DNA of 64,000 bases from positions 24,333 through 88,332 of the forward strand of contig DASYKM010000163.1 in NCBI GenBank assembly GCA_035995425.1. The letters run 5' to 3'. This document shows positions 8,790 through 17,483 of the stretch, in pieces. The notes under the pieces were generated by a model, which saw only the letters and a list, made by a program, of their open reading frames with translations, searched no databases and had not been told where the DNA came from. Each line of letters starts with the position of its first letter. Within the stretch, counting starts at the first letter, position 1. Source of the stretch: CADEED01 sp035995425 (GTDB lineage: Bacteria; Pseudomonadota; Gammaproteobacteria; Steroidobacterales; Steroidobacteraceae). The translations under genes and the position numbers were made by a program.

Positions 8790-9983
8790 ATGAATTCTCC
8801 GGACGCGCGCGGTTATCGCCTCACCTCCATCGACATGCTGCGTGGCCTGGTCATCGTGATCATGGCCATCGATCACACGCGTGATTTTTTCAGCACGGCC
8901 ATGTCGATCGACCCCATGAACGATCCGAACGTGGGATTGCCGCTGGCGCTCACGCGCTGGATCACGCATTTCTGCGCGCCCGTGTTCGTGTTTCTCGCCG
9001 GCACCAGCGCCGGGCTCATGGTGGCGCGCAAGAGTCGCGCGGACTTGAGCCGGTTCCTGCTGACGCGCGGCCTGTGGCTGATCTTCGTCGAGATCTTCAT
9101 CGTCTCGACGGCCGCCACCTATGCGCCCGGCGGCATCGAACAGCTAGGCGGCAAGACGCTGGCGTTCATGCAGGTGATCTGGGTCATCGGCGCCAGCATG
9201 GTTTTGTTGTCGCTGCTGCAATTGCTCGGGCGCAAGGCCTGCCTGGCGCTGGGGCTTCTGATCGTGCTCGGTCACAACCTGCTGGATGGCCACTGGCCGG
9301 TGAGCCAGAGCATCGTCGACACCAGCCCACCGTTGTGGGCGGCGTTGCACGTGTCGATGTCGAAGGTCGCCGGTCCATTCCATTTCCTGTTCCTCTATCC
9401 GCTGCTGCCCTGGCTCGGTGTGATGCTGCTGGGTTTCGGCGCGTCGGTGCTGTTCGAGCGCGAGCCGGCGGCGCGGAACCGCGGATTGCTGCTGTGGGGC
9501 TCGGCCATCACCGCGGGTTTCATCGTGCTGCGATTCATCGACGGCTATGGCGAGCCTAACCACTGGCAGCTGCAGGCGCGCGGCGTGGCGACGTTGATCG
9601 ATTTTCTGAACACCACGAAATACCCGCCGAGCCTTCAGTTCCTGGCGATGACCCTGGGTCCCGCGGCAGTCTTCTGCGCGTTCGCCGACCGCATGCGCGG
9701 CTTCTTCAAGGACATGTTCGTGATGTTCGGGCGCGTGCCGTTCGCGTTCTACGTGGCGCACTTCTATCTGCTGCACGCGTTCAGCCTGGTGCTGGGCACG
9801 CTGCAGGGAATTCCGCTCGGTGAGTTGCTGACATTCCCGCCGTTCTACCCAAAGAATTACGGCGTTTCCCTGCCGCAGGTGTACGCGGTGTGGGCGCTGG
9901 TCGTGGCGCTGCTGTATCCATTCTGCCGTTGGGTGGCGAACGTCAAGGCACGCAGCGGCTCCTGGTGGCTGAGCTACGTATGA
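8790..9983 (+). CDS. DUF1624 / HGSNAT-like membrane protein, copy 1
   Basis: 397 residues, about ten membrane helices. It opens with YRLTSIDMLRGLVIVIMAID, the hallmark of DUF1624, a family related to heparan-alpha-glucosaminide N-acetyltransferase, whose His and Asp near helix 1 take part in acetyl transfer. THFCAPVFVFLAGTSAGL and the LIDFLNTTKYPPSL segment are shared almost word for word with the next gene. The ATG at 8790 lacks a strong ribosome site. Enzyme activity and substrate are inferred from family only. Confidence 0.85.
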   Translation: MNSPDARGYRLTSIDMLRGLVIVIMAIDHTRDFFSTAMSIDPMNDPNVGLPLALTRWITHFCAPVFVFLAGTSAGLMVARKSRADLSRFLLTRGLWLIFVEIFIVSTAATYAPGGIEQLGGKTLAFMQVIWVIGASMVLLSLLQLLGRKACLALGLLIVLGHNLLDGHWPVSQSIVDTSPPLWAALHVSMSKVAGPFHFLFLYPLLPWLGVMLLGFGASVLFEREPAARNRGLLLWGSAITAGFIVLRFIDGYGEPNHWQLQARGVATLIDFLNTTKYPPSLQFLAMTLGPAAVFCAFADRMRGFFKDMFVMFGRVPFAFYVAHFYLLHAFSLVLGTLQGIPLGELLTFPPFYPKNYGVSLPQVYAVWALVVALLYPFCRWVANVKARSGSWWLSYV

Positions 9984-10011
9984 AGAAAAACTGAACATTG
10001 AATCAGTAAAG

Positions 10012-10040
10012 CCGCGCGCAGCGATGAAACTGCCGCGCGG
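10012..10040 (+). other. Hairpin between the two DUF1624 genes
   Basis: CCGCGCGCAG (10012-10021) pairs with CTGCCGCGCGG (10030-10040) apart from one bulged base. It lies in the 101-bp gap ahead of the second copy. There is no T-run, so it is more likely an RNA-stability or weak attenuation element than a strong terminator. Confidence 0.5.
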
Positions 10041-10084
10041 TCCACAGGGACTAACGCCACATTCATGCCTTCCAGAGGTGGCAG

Positions 10085-11320
10085 TTGTTCCATTACAGCG
10101 GAATTTCCCAGGTCGGCGTCGCAAGCCCGGCCTTCGATCAGCGCGCCTATCGCCTGACTTCCATCGACATGCTTCGCGGCCTGGTGGTCGTGATCATGGC
10201 GCTCGATCACGTGCGCGACTTTTTCATGGAGGGCCTCGCCCAGGACTTCATGAACGATCCCAATGTGAGCGCGGCGTTGTTCTTCACGCGCTGGATCACG
10301 CATTTCTGCGCGCCGGTGTTCGTGTTCCTGGCCGGCACCAGCGCCGGGCTCATGGTGGTGCGCAAGACGCCGGCCGAGCTCGGGAAGTTTCTGCTCACGC
10401 GCGGTGCCTGGCTGGTGCTGGTCGAGTGGTTCGTGATTGCCACGGCTTTCACCTTCGCTCCCTCGGGCAGTCCGCAGCTGGGCGGCAAGACGTTCGTACT
10501 GCTGCAGGTGATCTGGGCCATCGGCGTCGGCATGATCGTGCTCGCCGCCTGCCAGTTCCTCGGGCGCAAGGCCTGTCTCGCGCTGGGCGCGTTGATCTTG
10601 TTAGGCCACAACGCGCTGGACGCCGTGTGGCCGTCGGCGGAGTCTTTCGGCGCCGCCGGTGCGCCGTTGTGGGTGGCGCTGCACGCCAAGATGACGGGGC
10701 CGGTCGGCCCGTTCTTCGTGGTGTTCTCCTATCCACTCATACCGTGGATCGGCGTGATGCTGTTCGGCTTCGGTGCGGCGCAGTTGTTCGAGCGCCCGGC
10801 GCGCGAGCGCAACAAGTCGTTGCTGGCCTGGGGCGCCGCCTTGGTGCTCGCGTTCCTGTTCCTGCGTGCGCTCGATGTGTACGGCGACCCCAACCACTGG
10901 GTGGATCAGGCGCGCGGGCCGGTCGGCACGCTGCTCGATTTCCTCAACACCACGAAATATCCGCCGAGCCTCGCCTACCTGCTGATGACGCTCGGGCCTG
11001 CCGCGATCTTTTGCGCCTTCGCGGAATGCTGGGGTGGGAAAGTGAAAGAAAGGCTGCAGACTTTTGGCCGCGCGCCCTTCGCGTTCTACATCGCGCACTT
11101 CTTCCTGATCCACGCCCTGAGCGTGCTGTGCGGCGTGATGCAGGGGTTCCCGGCCAGTGACTTCTTCAACGTGCCGTTCTTTTATCCGAAGGGATACGGT
11201 CTGCCGCTGTGGGGCGTGTACCTGGTGTGGTTCTCGGTGCTGTTGCTGTTGTACCCGCTGGTGCGATTCATGGCGGAGCTCAAGGCACGCAGCCGCGCGT
11301 GGTGGTTGAGCTACGTGTGA
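10085..11320 (+). CDS. DUF1624 / HGSNAT-like membrane protein, copy 2
   Basis: 411 residues, a close paralogue of the gene just upstream with the same YRLTSIDMLRGLVVVIMALD opening, THFCAPVFVFLAGTSAGL block, LDFLNTTKYPPSL loop and LKARSRAWWLSYV tail. No ATG lies before the first conserved helix. A TTG at 10085 with GAGG about 6 nt upstream is the best start. Tandem arrangement, same strand and near-identical stretches point to duplication. It may share or partition the substrate range of copy 1. Confidence 0.84.
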   Translation: MFHYSGISQVGVASPAFDQRAYRLTSIDMLRGLVVVIMALDHVRDFFMEGLAQDFMNDPNVSAALFFTRWITHFCAPVFVFLAGTSAGLMVVRKTPAELGKFLLTRGAWLVLVEWFVIATAFTFAPSGSPQLGGKTFVLLQVIWAIGVGMIVLAACQFLGRKACLALGALILLGHNALDAVWPSAESFGAAGAPLWVALHAKMTGPVGPFFVVFSYPLIPWIGVMLFGFGAAQLFERPARERNKSLLAWGAALVLAFLFLRALDVYGDPNHWVDQARGPVGTLLDFLNTTKYPPSLAYLLMTLGPAAIFCAFAECWGGKVKERLQTFGRAPFAFYIAHFFLIHALSVLCGVMQGFPASDFFNVPFFYPKGYGLPLWGVYLVWFSVLLLLYPLVRFMAELKARSRAWWLSYV

Positions 11321-11324
11321 AGGA

Positions 11325-12635
11325 TCAGTGCGCGAGCTCTTTGGTGTTTCGCAATCTCACCATGAGCAACGCGCCCACGAGCAGGATCAGCGCCAGCATC
11401 AACATGCCGCTTTCGAAATTGCCGGTGGCCTGGCGCATCAGGCCAATGGCGTACGGGCCGATGAATCCGCCGATCGCAGCGAAGGAGTTGATGAAACCGA
11501 TGCCGGCCGCGGCGGCGCTGCCGGTGAGGAATTTTCCCGGCACTGCCCAGAAGGGGCCGCGCGTGCTGTAGTCGCCGATGGCGGCAATGCTGAGAGCTAT
11601 GAGCGCGGGAACCAGCGAGTGCAGGTATCCCGTGGCGATGAAGCCGGCGGCGCCGATGATCGTCGGTATGACGATGTGCCAGACACGTTCATTCCGCCGG
11701 TCGGAACTTCTCGAGAGCAGCACCATGCCGAGAGCCGCCGCCGCGTAGGGGACGGCGGTGAGCAGGATGATATTGAGCTGGCTGAGGTTCGAAGCCTTGT
11801 CGAGTACCTGCGTGACCCAGTACGTGAGCCCGTAACTGCCGGTCTGGCAGGCGAACATGACCAACGCGAGCATCCACACCACGGGATGGAGCAGAACCTT
11901 GCGCAGTGAAACGCCATGGCGGGATTCCGCCTGCGCCTGTTCGTCGCGAATGCGCTCGGTGAGCCATGCACGCTGTTCGGCGGATAGCCACTTCGCATGC
12001 GCTGGAAAGTCGGTGAGAAATCCGAGAACGACGACACCGAGAATCACGGCGGGCAGTCCCTCGAGGAGATACATCCACTGCCAGCCTTGCAGCCCGTACA
12101 TTCCATCCATCTCGAGCAGAAGACCGGAAATGGGGGCGCCCACCGCGATCGACAGAGGGATGGCGGTCATGAAATACGACACTGCGCGCGCCCGCTCGCT
12201 CGCCGGAAACCACTGGCTCAGATAGTAGATGATGCCGGGCAGAAACCCGGCCTCGGCCACGCCTAGCAAAAAACGCATGCCGTAAAAGCTCAGCGGACCC
12301 TGCACGAACATCATGGCCGCGGAAACCAGGCCCCAGGTGATCATGATTCGCGCGATCCAGAATCGCGCGCCGACACGCGCGAGGATCAGGTTGCTCGGGA
12401 CTTCGCAAAGCGCGTAGCCGATATAGAAAATGCCGGCGCCGAAGCCATACGCGGCGTCACCGATGCCGAGGTCGGCACGCATGGTCTTCGCGGCAAAGGT
12501 GAGATTGGCGCGATCGAGCCAAGAGATGAAGTAGAGCAGCAGCAGGAAAGGCAGCAGGCGCCGGGTCACGCGCGCGATCGTCATCTTCTCGAATTCGCTG
12601 CTGATCACCGCCTCTCCCGTGTGCCTCGGCGACAC
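11325..12635 (-). CDS. MFS transporter, anion:cation symporter (ACS) type
   Basis: 436 residues, twelve predicted membrane helices. The helix 1-2 region (YFISWLDRANLTFAAKTM) and the GVAEAGFLPGIIYYLSQWFP motif match the ACS family, which carries organic anions such as phthalate, hexuronates or tartrate with protons. The first start is GTG at 12635; a later ATG at 12584 (MTIARVTRRL) would still give all helices and is a real alternative. It is divergent from the Rieske-flavodoxin gene across ~50 bp. Substrate unknown. Confidence 0.86.
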   Translation of the reverse strand: MSPRHTGEAVISSEFEKMTIARVTRRLLPFLLLLYFISWLDRANLTFAAKTMRADLGIGDAAYGFGAGIFYIGYALCEVPSNLILARVGARFWIARIMITWGLVSAAMMFVQGPLSFYGMRFLLGVAEAGFLPGIIYYLSQWFPASERARAVSYFMTAIPLSIAVGAPISGLLLEMDGMYGLQGWQWMYLLEGLPAVILGVVVLGFLTDFPAHAKWLSAEQRAWLTERIRDEQAQAESRHGVSLRKVLLHPVVWMLALVMFACQTGSYGLTYWVTQVLDKASNLSQLNIILLTAVPYAAAALGMVLLSRSSDRRNERVWHIVIPTIIGAAGFIATGYLHSLVPALIALSIAAIGDYSTRGPFWAVPGKFLTGSAAAAGIGFINSFAAIGGFIGPYAIGLMRQATGNFESGMLMLALILLVGALLMVRLRNTKELAH

Positions 12636-12685
12636 AGTGTAGGGGATATGATTGCGGCCAGTCTCGAGTTTGCTGGGAGTTGAAC

Positions 12686-13777
12686 ATGAGCGAGCCGGTG
12701 GCAGATTGGATCGACGTCGGCGCGGCCGAAGATTTCAAACACGCGCCGTTGCAGGAAATCAAACTCGGCGAGCGCCTGGTTGCCGTGTCGTTCAAGGATG
12801 GCAAGTTCGGCGTGATCTCGAATGTCTGCAATCACGTCGGCGGGCCGCTCGGCAAGGGCCGGCTCGACGGCGAGTTCGTGGTCTGCCCCTGGCACCAGTA
12901 CAAGTTCGATCGCTGCACCGGCGAGGGTGAGCCCGGCTACGAAGCGGACAAAGTCCCCGGCTATGGTGTGAAGGAGGAAGGCGGCAGGTTGTTAGTCACC
13001 GCCAGGCCGACCAGCAAGCGCGGACATCTGCCGCACGAGCCGCATCCGCTGACTCGTTCCACCGAGCGCGCTCCGGGCCCGCTGCGTGTCGGCGGCATCT
13101 CGACCACCGCCATGGATGCGCGCAATCCGCGCTTCTCGACTTCCGAACACCTGCTGAGTGTGGCGCTCGAGCACGCGGGCGCGGTGCTCGGGGCCGAGAC
13201 CAGGCTCATCAAGCTCAACGACCTCAAGTTCCGCAACTGCGAGGGCTACTACTCCAAGGCAGCGAAGGCCTGCACCTGGCCGTGCTCCGTCACCTCGATG
13301 GACAAGACCGATCAGCTCGACCAGGTGTACGAGGCGGCGGTGCACTGGGCCGACATCCTGCTGATCGCCACGCCCATCCGCTGGGGCGCCGCGAGCTCGC
13401 TCTATTACAAGATGGTCGAGCGCATGAATTGCATCCAGAACCAGATCACCATCAACAACAAAGTGCTGATCCGCAACAAGGTCGCCGCGTTCATCATCAC
13501 CGGCGGCCAGGATGGCATCCAGGCCGTCGCCGGGCAGATGATGGGGTTCTTCAGCGAGATCGGCTATCTACTGCCGCAGTTTCCGTTCATCGCGCACTCG
13601 CTCGGTTGGGAGTTCGAGGAGATGGAGCGAAACATGGACTTCGTCCAGGGCAGCGAGAACCTGCGCGCCGGCGCGCGCGAGCTGGTGGCGCGCGCCGCGG
13701 AGATGTCGAAGTGCCTGCTCGAGCGGGAGATGACGCACGCGTCGATCGAGCGCGGCGGCAGAAAGGCGTCGGCATAG
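12686..13777 (+). CDS. Rieske [2Fe-2S] - NADPH-dependent FMN reductase fusion
   Basis: 363 residues in two parts. Residues 5-110 form a Rieske domain with both ligand pairs: C48-N-H50 and C67-PW-H70. Residues about 135-350 form a flavodoxin-like NAD(P)H-dependent oxidoreductase with a GGISTTAMDARNPRFSTSE phosphate-binding region and ADILLIATPIRWGAASS for the flavin. A single-chain NAD(P)H to FMN to 2Fe-2S relay is inferred. GGGAG lies 6 nt before the ATG at 12686. It is cytosolic with no signal peptide. No oxygenase subunit is nearby to accept electrons. Confidence 0.85.
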   Translation: MSEPVADWIDVGAAEDFKHAPLQEIKLGERLVAVSFKDGKFGVISNVCNHVGGPLGKGRLDGEFVVCPWHQYKFDRCTGEGEPGYEADKVPGYGVKEEGGRLLVTARPTSKRGHLPHEPHPLTRSTERAPGPLRVGGISTTAMDARNPRFSTSEHLLSVALEHAGAVLGAETRLIKLNDLKFRNCEGYYSKAAKACTWPCSVTSMDKTDQLDQVYEAAVHWADILLIATPIRWGAASSLYYKMVERMNCIQNQITINNKVLIRNKVAAFIITGGQDGIQAVAGQMMGFFSEIGYLLPQFPFIAHSLGWEFEEMERNMDFVQGSENLRAGARELVARAAEMSKCLLEREMTHASIERGGRKASA

Positions 13778-13787
13778 CCAACACCGC

Positions 13788-13982
13788 TCACGGCTTCTTG
13801 TTTGCGGCTTCCTGGTCCTTCCGGCGAAGGTAACGCTCGAGATCGAGCAGCAATTCGTCCTGCATTGATTCGCTTGCGGGGCGCACTGCCATTCGCTCTT
13901 CGATGAGCTGATGGCGGAAATAGAGCGCGGCGGCCGCGCATACGGCCGTGCTGACCGAGAGCGCCGCAACTAGTTTGTTCAA
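13788..13982 (-). CDS. Small single-pass membrane protein
   Basis: 64 residues: one N-terminal membrane helix (3-22, ending AAALYF), then a charged helical tail containing QDELLLDLERYLRRKDQE. The start is TTG at 13982, supported by GGAGGAG about 7 nt upstream. I do not recognise a family. It lies between the fusion reductase and the sirtuin and could be an inner-membrane scaffold or regulator, but nothing in the sequence shows a role. Confidence 0.6.
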   Translation of the reverse strand: MNKLVAALSVSTAVCAAAALYFRHQLIEERMAVRPASESMQDELLLDLERYLRRKDQEAANKKP

Positions 13983-14019
13983 ACCGGACTCCTCCCGCGC
14001 GCAGCGGAAGATAGCACGG

Positions 14020-14709
14020 CTATCTAGTGAGGCCCAGCCAGCGAGCCGCCACCGCGGGAATCACCGCGGTTGCGGGGCCCGCGTGGAACTCATAACCGAT
14101 GGGTATTTCACCCATGGCGAGCGAGTTCAGTACTTTCTCGGCATCGGCCGGTGCCGCGTCGGCCAGCGAGGCCGCCGGGTAGACGCTGAGCGAAGTTCCG
14201 ACCACCAGCACTTTGTGGGCGCCGGCGATATGCGACCGCGCTTCCTCCATGAACTGCGTTTCCTCGCCGAACCACACGATGTCGGGACGCAGCTGCGAGC
14301 CCTCGTCGCAGAGCTGGCCGAGATGGATCGGCGCGCCGTCGATGGGGTAGCGCCGGCGCGAAGCGCCCGTCCCACGCGCGAAAGCCAGTTCGCCGTGCAC
14401 GTGTAAGACGTTGGTCGAACCCGCGCGCTCGTGCAGTGCGTCAACATTCTGTGTCACGACGACCACTTCGAACCGGCGCTCGAGCGAAGCAATGGCCCGG
14501 TGCGCGGAATTCGGCTGTGCAATCCATGCCTTGGCGCGCCGCTCGTTGTAGAACTCGAGCACCAGCGCGGGGTTTGCGCGCCAGCCTTCCGGGCTAGCTA
14601 GCTCGTGCCACGAGTGCTGTCGCCACAGCCCCGCGGCGTCGCGAAACGTGGGCAGACCGCTTTCCGCGGAAAGCCCGGAGCCGGAAAGGACGACGACTTT
14701 CTGCTTCAT
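14020..14709 (-). CDS. Sir2-family NAD-dependent protein deacylase lacking zinc cysteines
   Basis: 229 residues, short bacterial sirtuin. NAD-binding GSGLSAESGLPTFR (10-23), TQNVD (86-90) and the catalytic His at 105 in HVHGEL are present, as is LRPDIVWFGE. The segment that normally holds four zinc-binding cysteines (about 107-140) reads ARGTGASRRRYPIDG and IHLGQLCDEG with only one Cys, so zinc is not expected. This resembles a known cysteine-free sirtuin subgroup in other bacteria. The ATG at 14709 is preferred; a TTG lies three codons upstream. Confidence 0.88.
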   Translation of the reverse strand: MKQKVVVLSGSGLSAESGLPTFRDAAGLWRQHSWHELASPEGWRANPALVLEFYNERRAKAWIAQPNSAHRAIASLERRFEVVVVTQNVDALHERAGSTNVLHVHGELAFARGTGASRRRYPIDGAPIHLGQLCDEGSQLRPDIVWFGEETQFMEEARSHIAGAHKVLVVGTSLSVYPAASLADAAPADAEKVLNSLAMGEIPIGYEFHAGPATAVIPAVAARWLGLTR

Positions 14710-14843
14710 CTCGAGCAAGCGTAAGACAGAACTCGTCCGGGTGCCGAACTACCCCTGCCCGGATCGAGGTCATTCCACGGCTTCAACGCGGAGCTCGTGA
14801 CCGTCAGCATCGCGCCTCAACCAATTGTCAGGGAGTGACGACG

Positions 14844-16424
14844 ATGATGCCTGTACTCAAGTCGATTCTCGTCCGGACTGTGGTGGCTGGCGCCATCCTG
14901 CTTTCTCCAGCAGCCTTTTCAGCCGGAAATTACACGCAGGGTTTCGCCAGCACGCCAACGGATTGGACCCCGGTCAACGGTGGATGGTCGGCAAGCGGCG
15001 GCTCATTCCGCAATCAGCAACTCTTTCCCGGACCCGGGAGCGGCGAGCCGACCATCGCGTTCCTCAACAGCAGATCCTGGCAGACCAACTACACGTACTC
15101 GGTCAAGGTGCTTTCCGAATATCCCGCGGCCGCCAACAAGGTGGGGCTCGTGTTCGGTTACACCGACCCGACACACTATTACCGGGTGCTCGTGGACATG
15201 GATGGCGAGCTCACGCTCGATTGGCGCGACGGCGCCAACCCAACGCGAACGCTGACCAGCGGCAATACGAATGATCACGGCGTCGACCTGCAGGCAGATG
15301 TTCCATTCACGCTGCAGGTGTTCGTGAATGGCCCGAAGGCGACGGTTCGCGTCAACGGAAAACTGGTCGCACCGGACGCAACGCTGGGCACACTGCCTGT
15401 CGATAGCAAGATTGGAGTCATCGCAAGTTCCGACTATGGACATTTCGACGACGCCAACATCGTCGACAACGTCGCCCGGCAGCTATTCAGCGGCAGCTTC
15501 GACAAGGTCGACGGAAATCCCGTCGAAATTACTGCTCCCAATATCCACTGCTCCGGGCCGGACATTCCTGAGAAGTCCTGCTTCGCCAACATCAGCGGCG
15601 ACGACTCAACCGGGTTTTCGTGGCCCATCAAGATGTGGGGCGACGGAGATCCTGCACTCGACGACGACGACGGCGCAAAGCTGCAGTACATCTCGCGAAG
15701 CACAACTGGCGAGGTCTACGATTTCGTGGATGCCAGAATCGAGTCGCAGCCTGGCCACGATGGCAGCGGCGCCCAGACATTCGTGCTCCGTCAGTGGCTG
15801 AAACAGGGCCAGGATCACCACCAGCCACAAATTCCCTACATCATTCGGCCAAAGAACACCTTTGCCGAGCAAACGGACCTCTACATTCGCTACTGGTTGC
15901 AGTATCCAAACGGCCTTTCGGGATGGTGGCAGATGCCATGGCAGTTCAAAACCGACGACGACCACACCGCGGATTCGAACGATAGTTTGCGACTGTCGTT
16001 GTTCGCGGTGAATACGGCGAGCTTCGATGCAAATCAGCCGCATCCCGGCTGCGACAACACCCAGGCGGGACACTGGCGCTGGCGAATTCAGGCTGATCGA
16101 GGTGACAGCACCACCATCAAGTGGGCAGCCTGCAATCAGACTGCCGAGGTGCCGCTCAGGCAGTGGTTCAAGGTAGAAATATTCTTTCACCGCGCGCGCA
16201 CCGCCACCGGCACCGCGCGCGTGTGGGTCGCCATCGACGGGCAGGAAATTCTCGACTTCAGCACCAGTGACGCGGCAGTGGGACGCAACCTGTTCGCCGC
16301 CGGATCGCCCATCGAACGAATCATGTTGCCGCAGATGTACGGCGGCGATGACTGGCAGCGCCATCAACTGGTCGACGATCTGGAGATCTGGGATTCATTT
16401 CCGGCGGACGCATCGCCGCACTAG
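14844..16424 (+). CDS. Secreted two-domain protein, concanavalin-like folds
   Basis: 526 residues. A signal peptide ends near SPAAFSA. Residues about 30-210 look like a LamG/laminarinase-type jelly roll (YSVKVLSEYP, VGLVFGYTDPTHYYRV, IGVIASSDYGHFDD). The second half has WFKVEIFFHRARTATGTARV and VWVAIDGQEILDFST, which resembles polysaccharide-lyase-like (heparin lyase-type) folds, with three Cys in pairs suited to an oxidising compartment. It probably binds or cleaves glycans outside the cell, but no catalytic residues can be named. GGGAG lies 8 nt before the ATG at 14844. Confidence 0.72.
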   Translation: MMPVLKSILVRTVVAGAILLSPAAFSAGNYTQGFASTPTDWTPVNGGWSASGGSFRNQQLFPGPGSGEPTIAFLNSRSWQTNYTYSVKVLSEYPAAANKVGLVFGYTDPTHYYRVLVDMDGELTLDWRDGANPTRTLTSGNTNDHGVDLQADVPFTLQVFVNGPKATVRVNGKLVAPDATLGTLPVDSKIGVIASSDYGHFDDANIVDNVARQLFSGSFDKVDGNPVEITAPNIHCSGPDIPEKSCFANISGDDSTGFSWPIKMWGDGDPALDDDDGAKLQYISRSTTGEVYDFVDARIESQPGHDGSGAQTFVLRQWLKQGQDHHQPQIPYIIRPKNTFAEQTDLYIRYWLQYPNGLSGWWQMPWQFKTDDDHTADSNDSLRLSLFAVNTASFDANQPHPGCDNTQAGHWRWRIQADRGDSTTIKWAACNQTAEVPLRQWFKVEIFFHRARTATGTARVWVAIDGQEILDFSTSDAAVGRNLFAAGSPIERIMLPQMYGGDDWQRHQLVDDLEIWDSFPADASPH

Positions 16425-16457
16425 CCGGTCGCGTGCGCGGCGAAGGTCTGGTTACAA

Positions 16458-17483
16458 TCAGGCCTTCGCCGTCTCGCCGAACGACAACGAAGTCTGTCGC
16501 TGCGATTGCGATTGGCTCTGCGTCTGGCCCGACATGCGCTGCGCCCCGCTTATTTCCCCCGACGGAAAGTAGATCTCGGCAAGCCGCGAATGCACGTTGG
16601 AAATGCGCAGCTGGATATCGTCGATGAGCTCGTGCAGGCCGGGTTGGTCGAGCGTGGCGAGCGGGGCGCGCTGGATGAACTGGGCCGCCCCCTCGAGCAC
16701 TTCGAGCACGCCCTCGCTGCGCGGCAACGGCGTGAGCGAGCTCTCGAGCTGCGTCAGGCAGTACTGGCAGGAGCGTGGGAACTGGTCGTCGCGCAACAGG
16801 AACTGGAGCACGTCGGTGCGCTTCACGCGCGTGCGCATTTTCAGGCGGTACATCTGGTAGCCCGACAGCGACTTCAACACGCTCATCCACTGTACGGTCT
16901 CGAACGGCCGCAGCTCGGGTGTCTCGGCCGGTAGTAGTTGGGCAGAGCGGACGTCGACGATGCGGCTGGTCATGTCGGCGCGCTCGAGATTGCGGCCGAG
17001 CGTGCTGAAGATGTGCGCGTCGTTGCGGTTCATCGTGCCGTCGAGCATGCCGGCGATGGTCTGCAGAGCGATGACGATGCGCTTGAGGAAATCGAAGCGC
17101 GTGCGTTTGTTGATGCCGGTCGCCAGGTCCCGGGTGAACTCGGCGAAGAATTCGTTGAGCAGCTCCCAGGCTTCGGTGGGCAGGATCTCGCGCAGCGTGC
17201 GCGCGTTTTCGCGGGCCGCGGTCAGCGAGCTGCAAATCGAGCCGGGGTTCTTGTTGTCGGCGATGAGGAAATTGACGACGTCGCGTTCTTCGCCCTTGGT
17301 CGCCTTCACGTCGAACTCGGCGCGATTGCCGGAGATGTCGACGAGCGGCAGCCAGCCGGGCGCGATGCCGCCGGGGAGATCCAGCAGCAAATTGGTGTTC
17401 ACGCCGATGATGCGCGCGGTGTTCTCCGCGCGTTCCAGGTAGCGCGAGAGCCAATAGACGTTTTCCACTACCCGAGCGAGCAT
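16458..17483 (-). CDS. Alpha-E domain protein (DUF403)
   Basis: 341 residues, all alpha-helical, starting MLARVVENVYWLSRYLERAE, the diagnostic opening of the alpha-E family. Its molecular role is unknown, but it almost always travels with circularly permuted ATP-grasp proteins and transglutaminases and is thought to work with the ATP-grasp partner in a peptide-ligation system. Its ATG follows the stop of the upstream ATP-grasp gene with no gap, so the two are translationally coupled. A fused version of the same pair lies at 22434-24878. Confidence 0.92.
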   Translation of the reverse strand: MLARVVENVYWLSRYLERAENTARIIGVNTNLLLDLPGGIAPGWLPLVDISGNRAEFDVKATKGEERDVVNFLIADNKNPGSICSSLTAARENARTLREILPTEAWELLNEFFAEFTRDLATGINKRTRFDFLKRIVIALQTIAGMLDGTMNRNDAHIFSTLGRNLERADMTSRIVDVRSAQLLPAETPELRPFETVQWMSVLKSLSGYQMYRLKMRTRVKRTDVLQFLLRDDQFPRSCQYCLTQLESSLTPLPRSEGVLEVLEGAAQFIQRAPLATLDQPGLHELIDDIQLRISNVHSRLAEIYFPSGEISGAQRMSGQTQSQSQSQRQTSLSFGETAKA

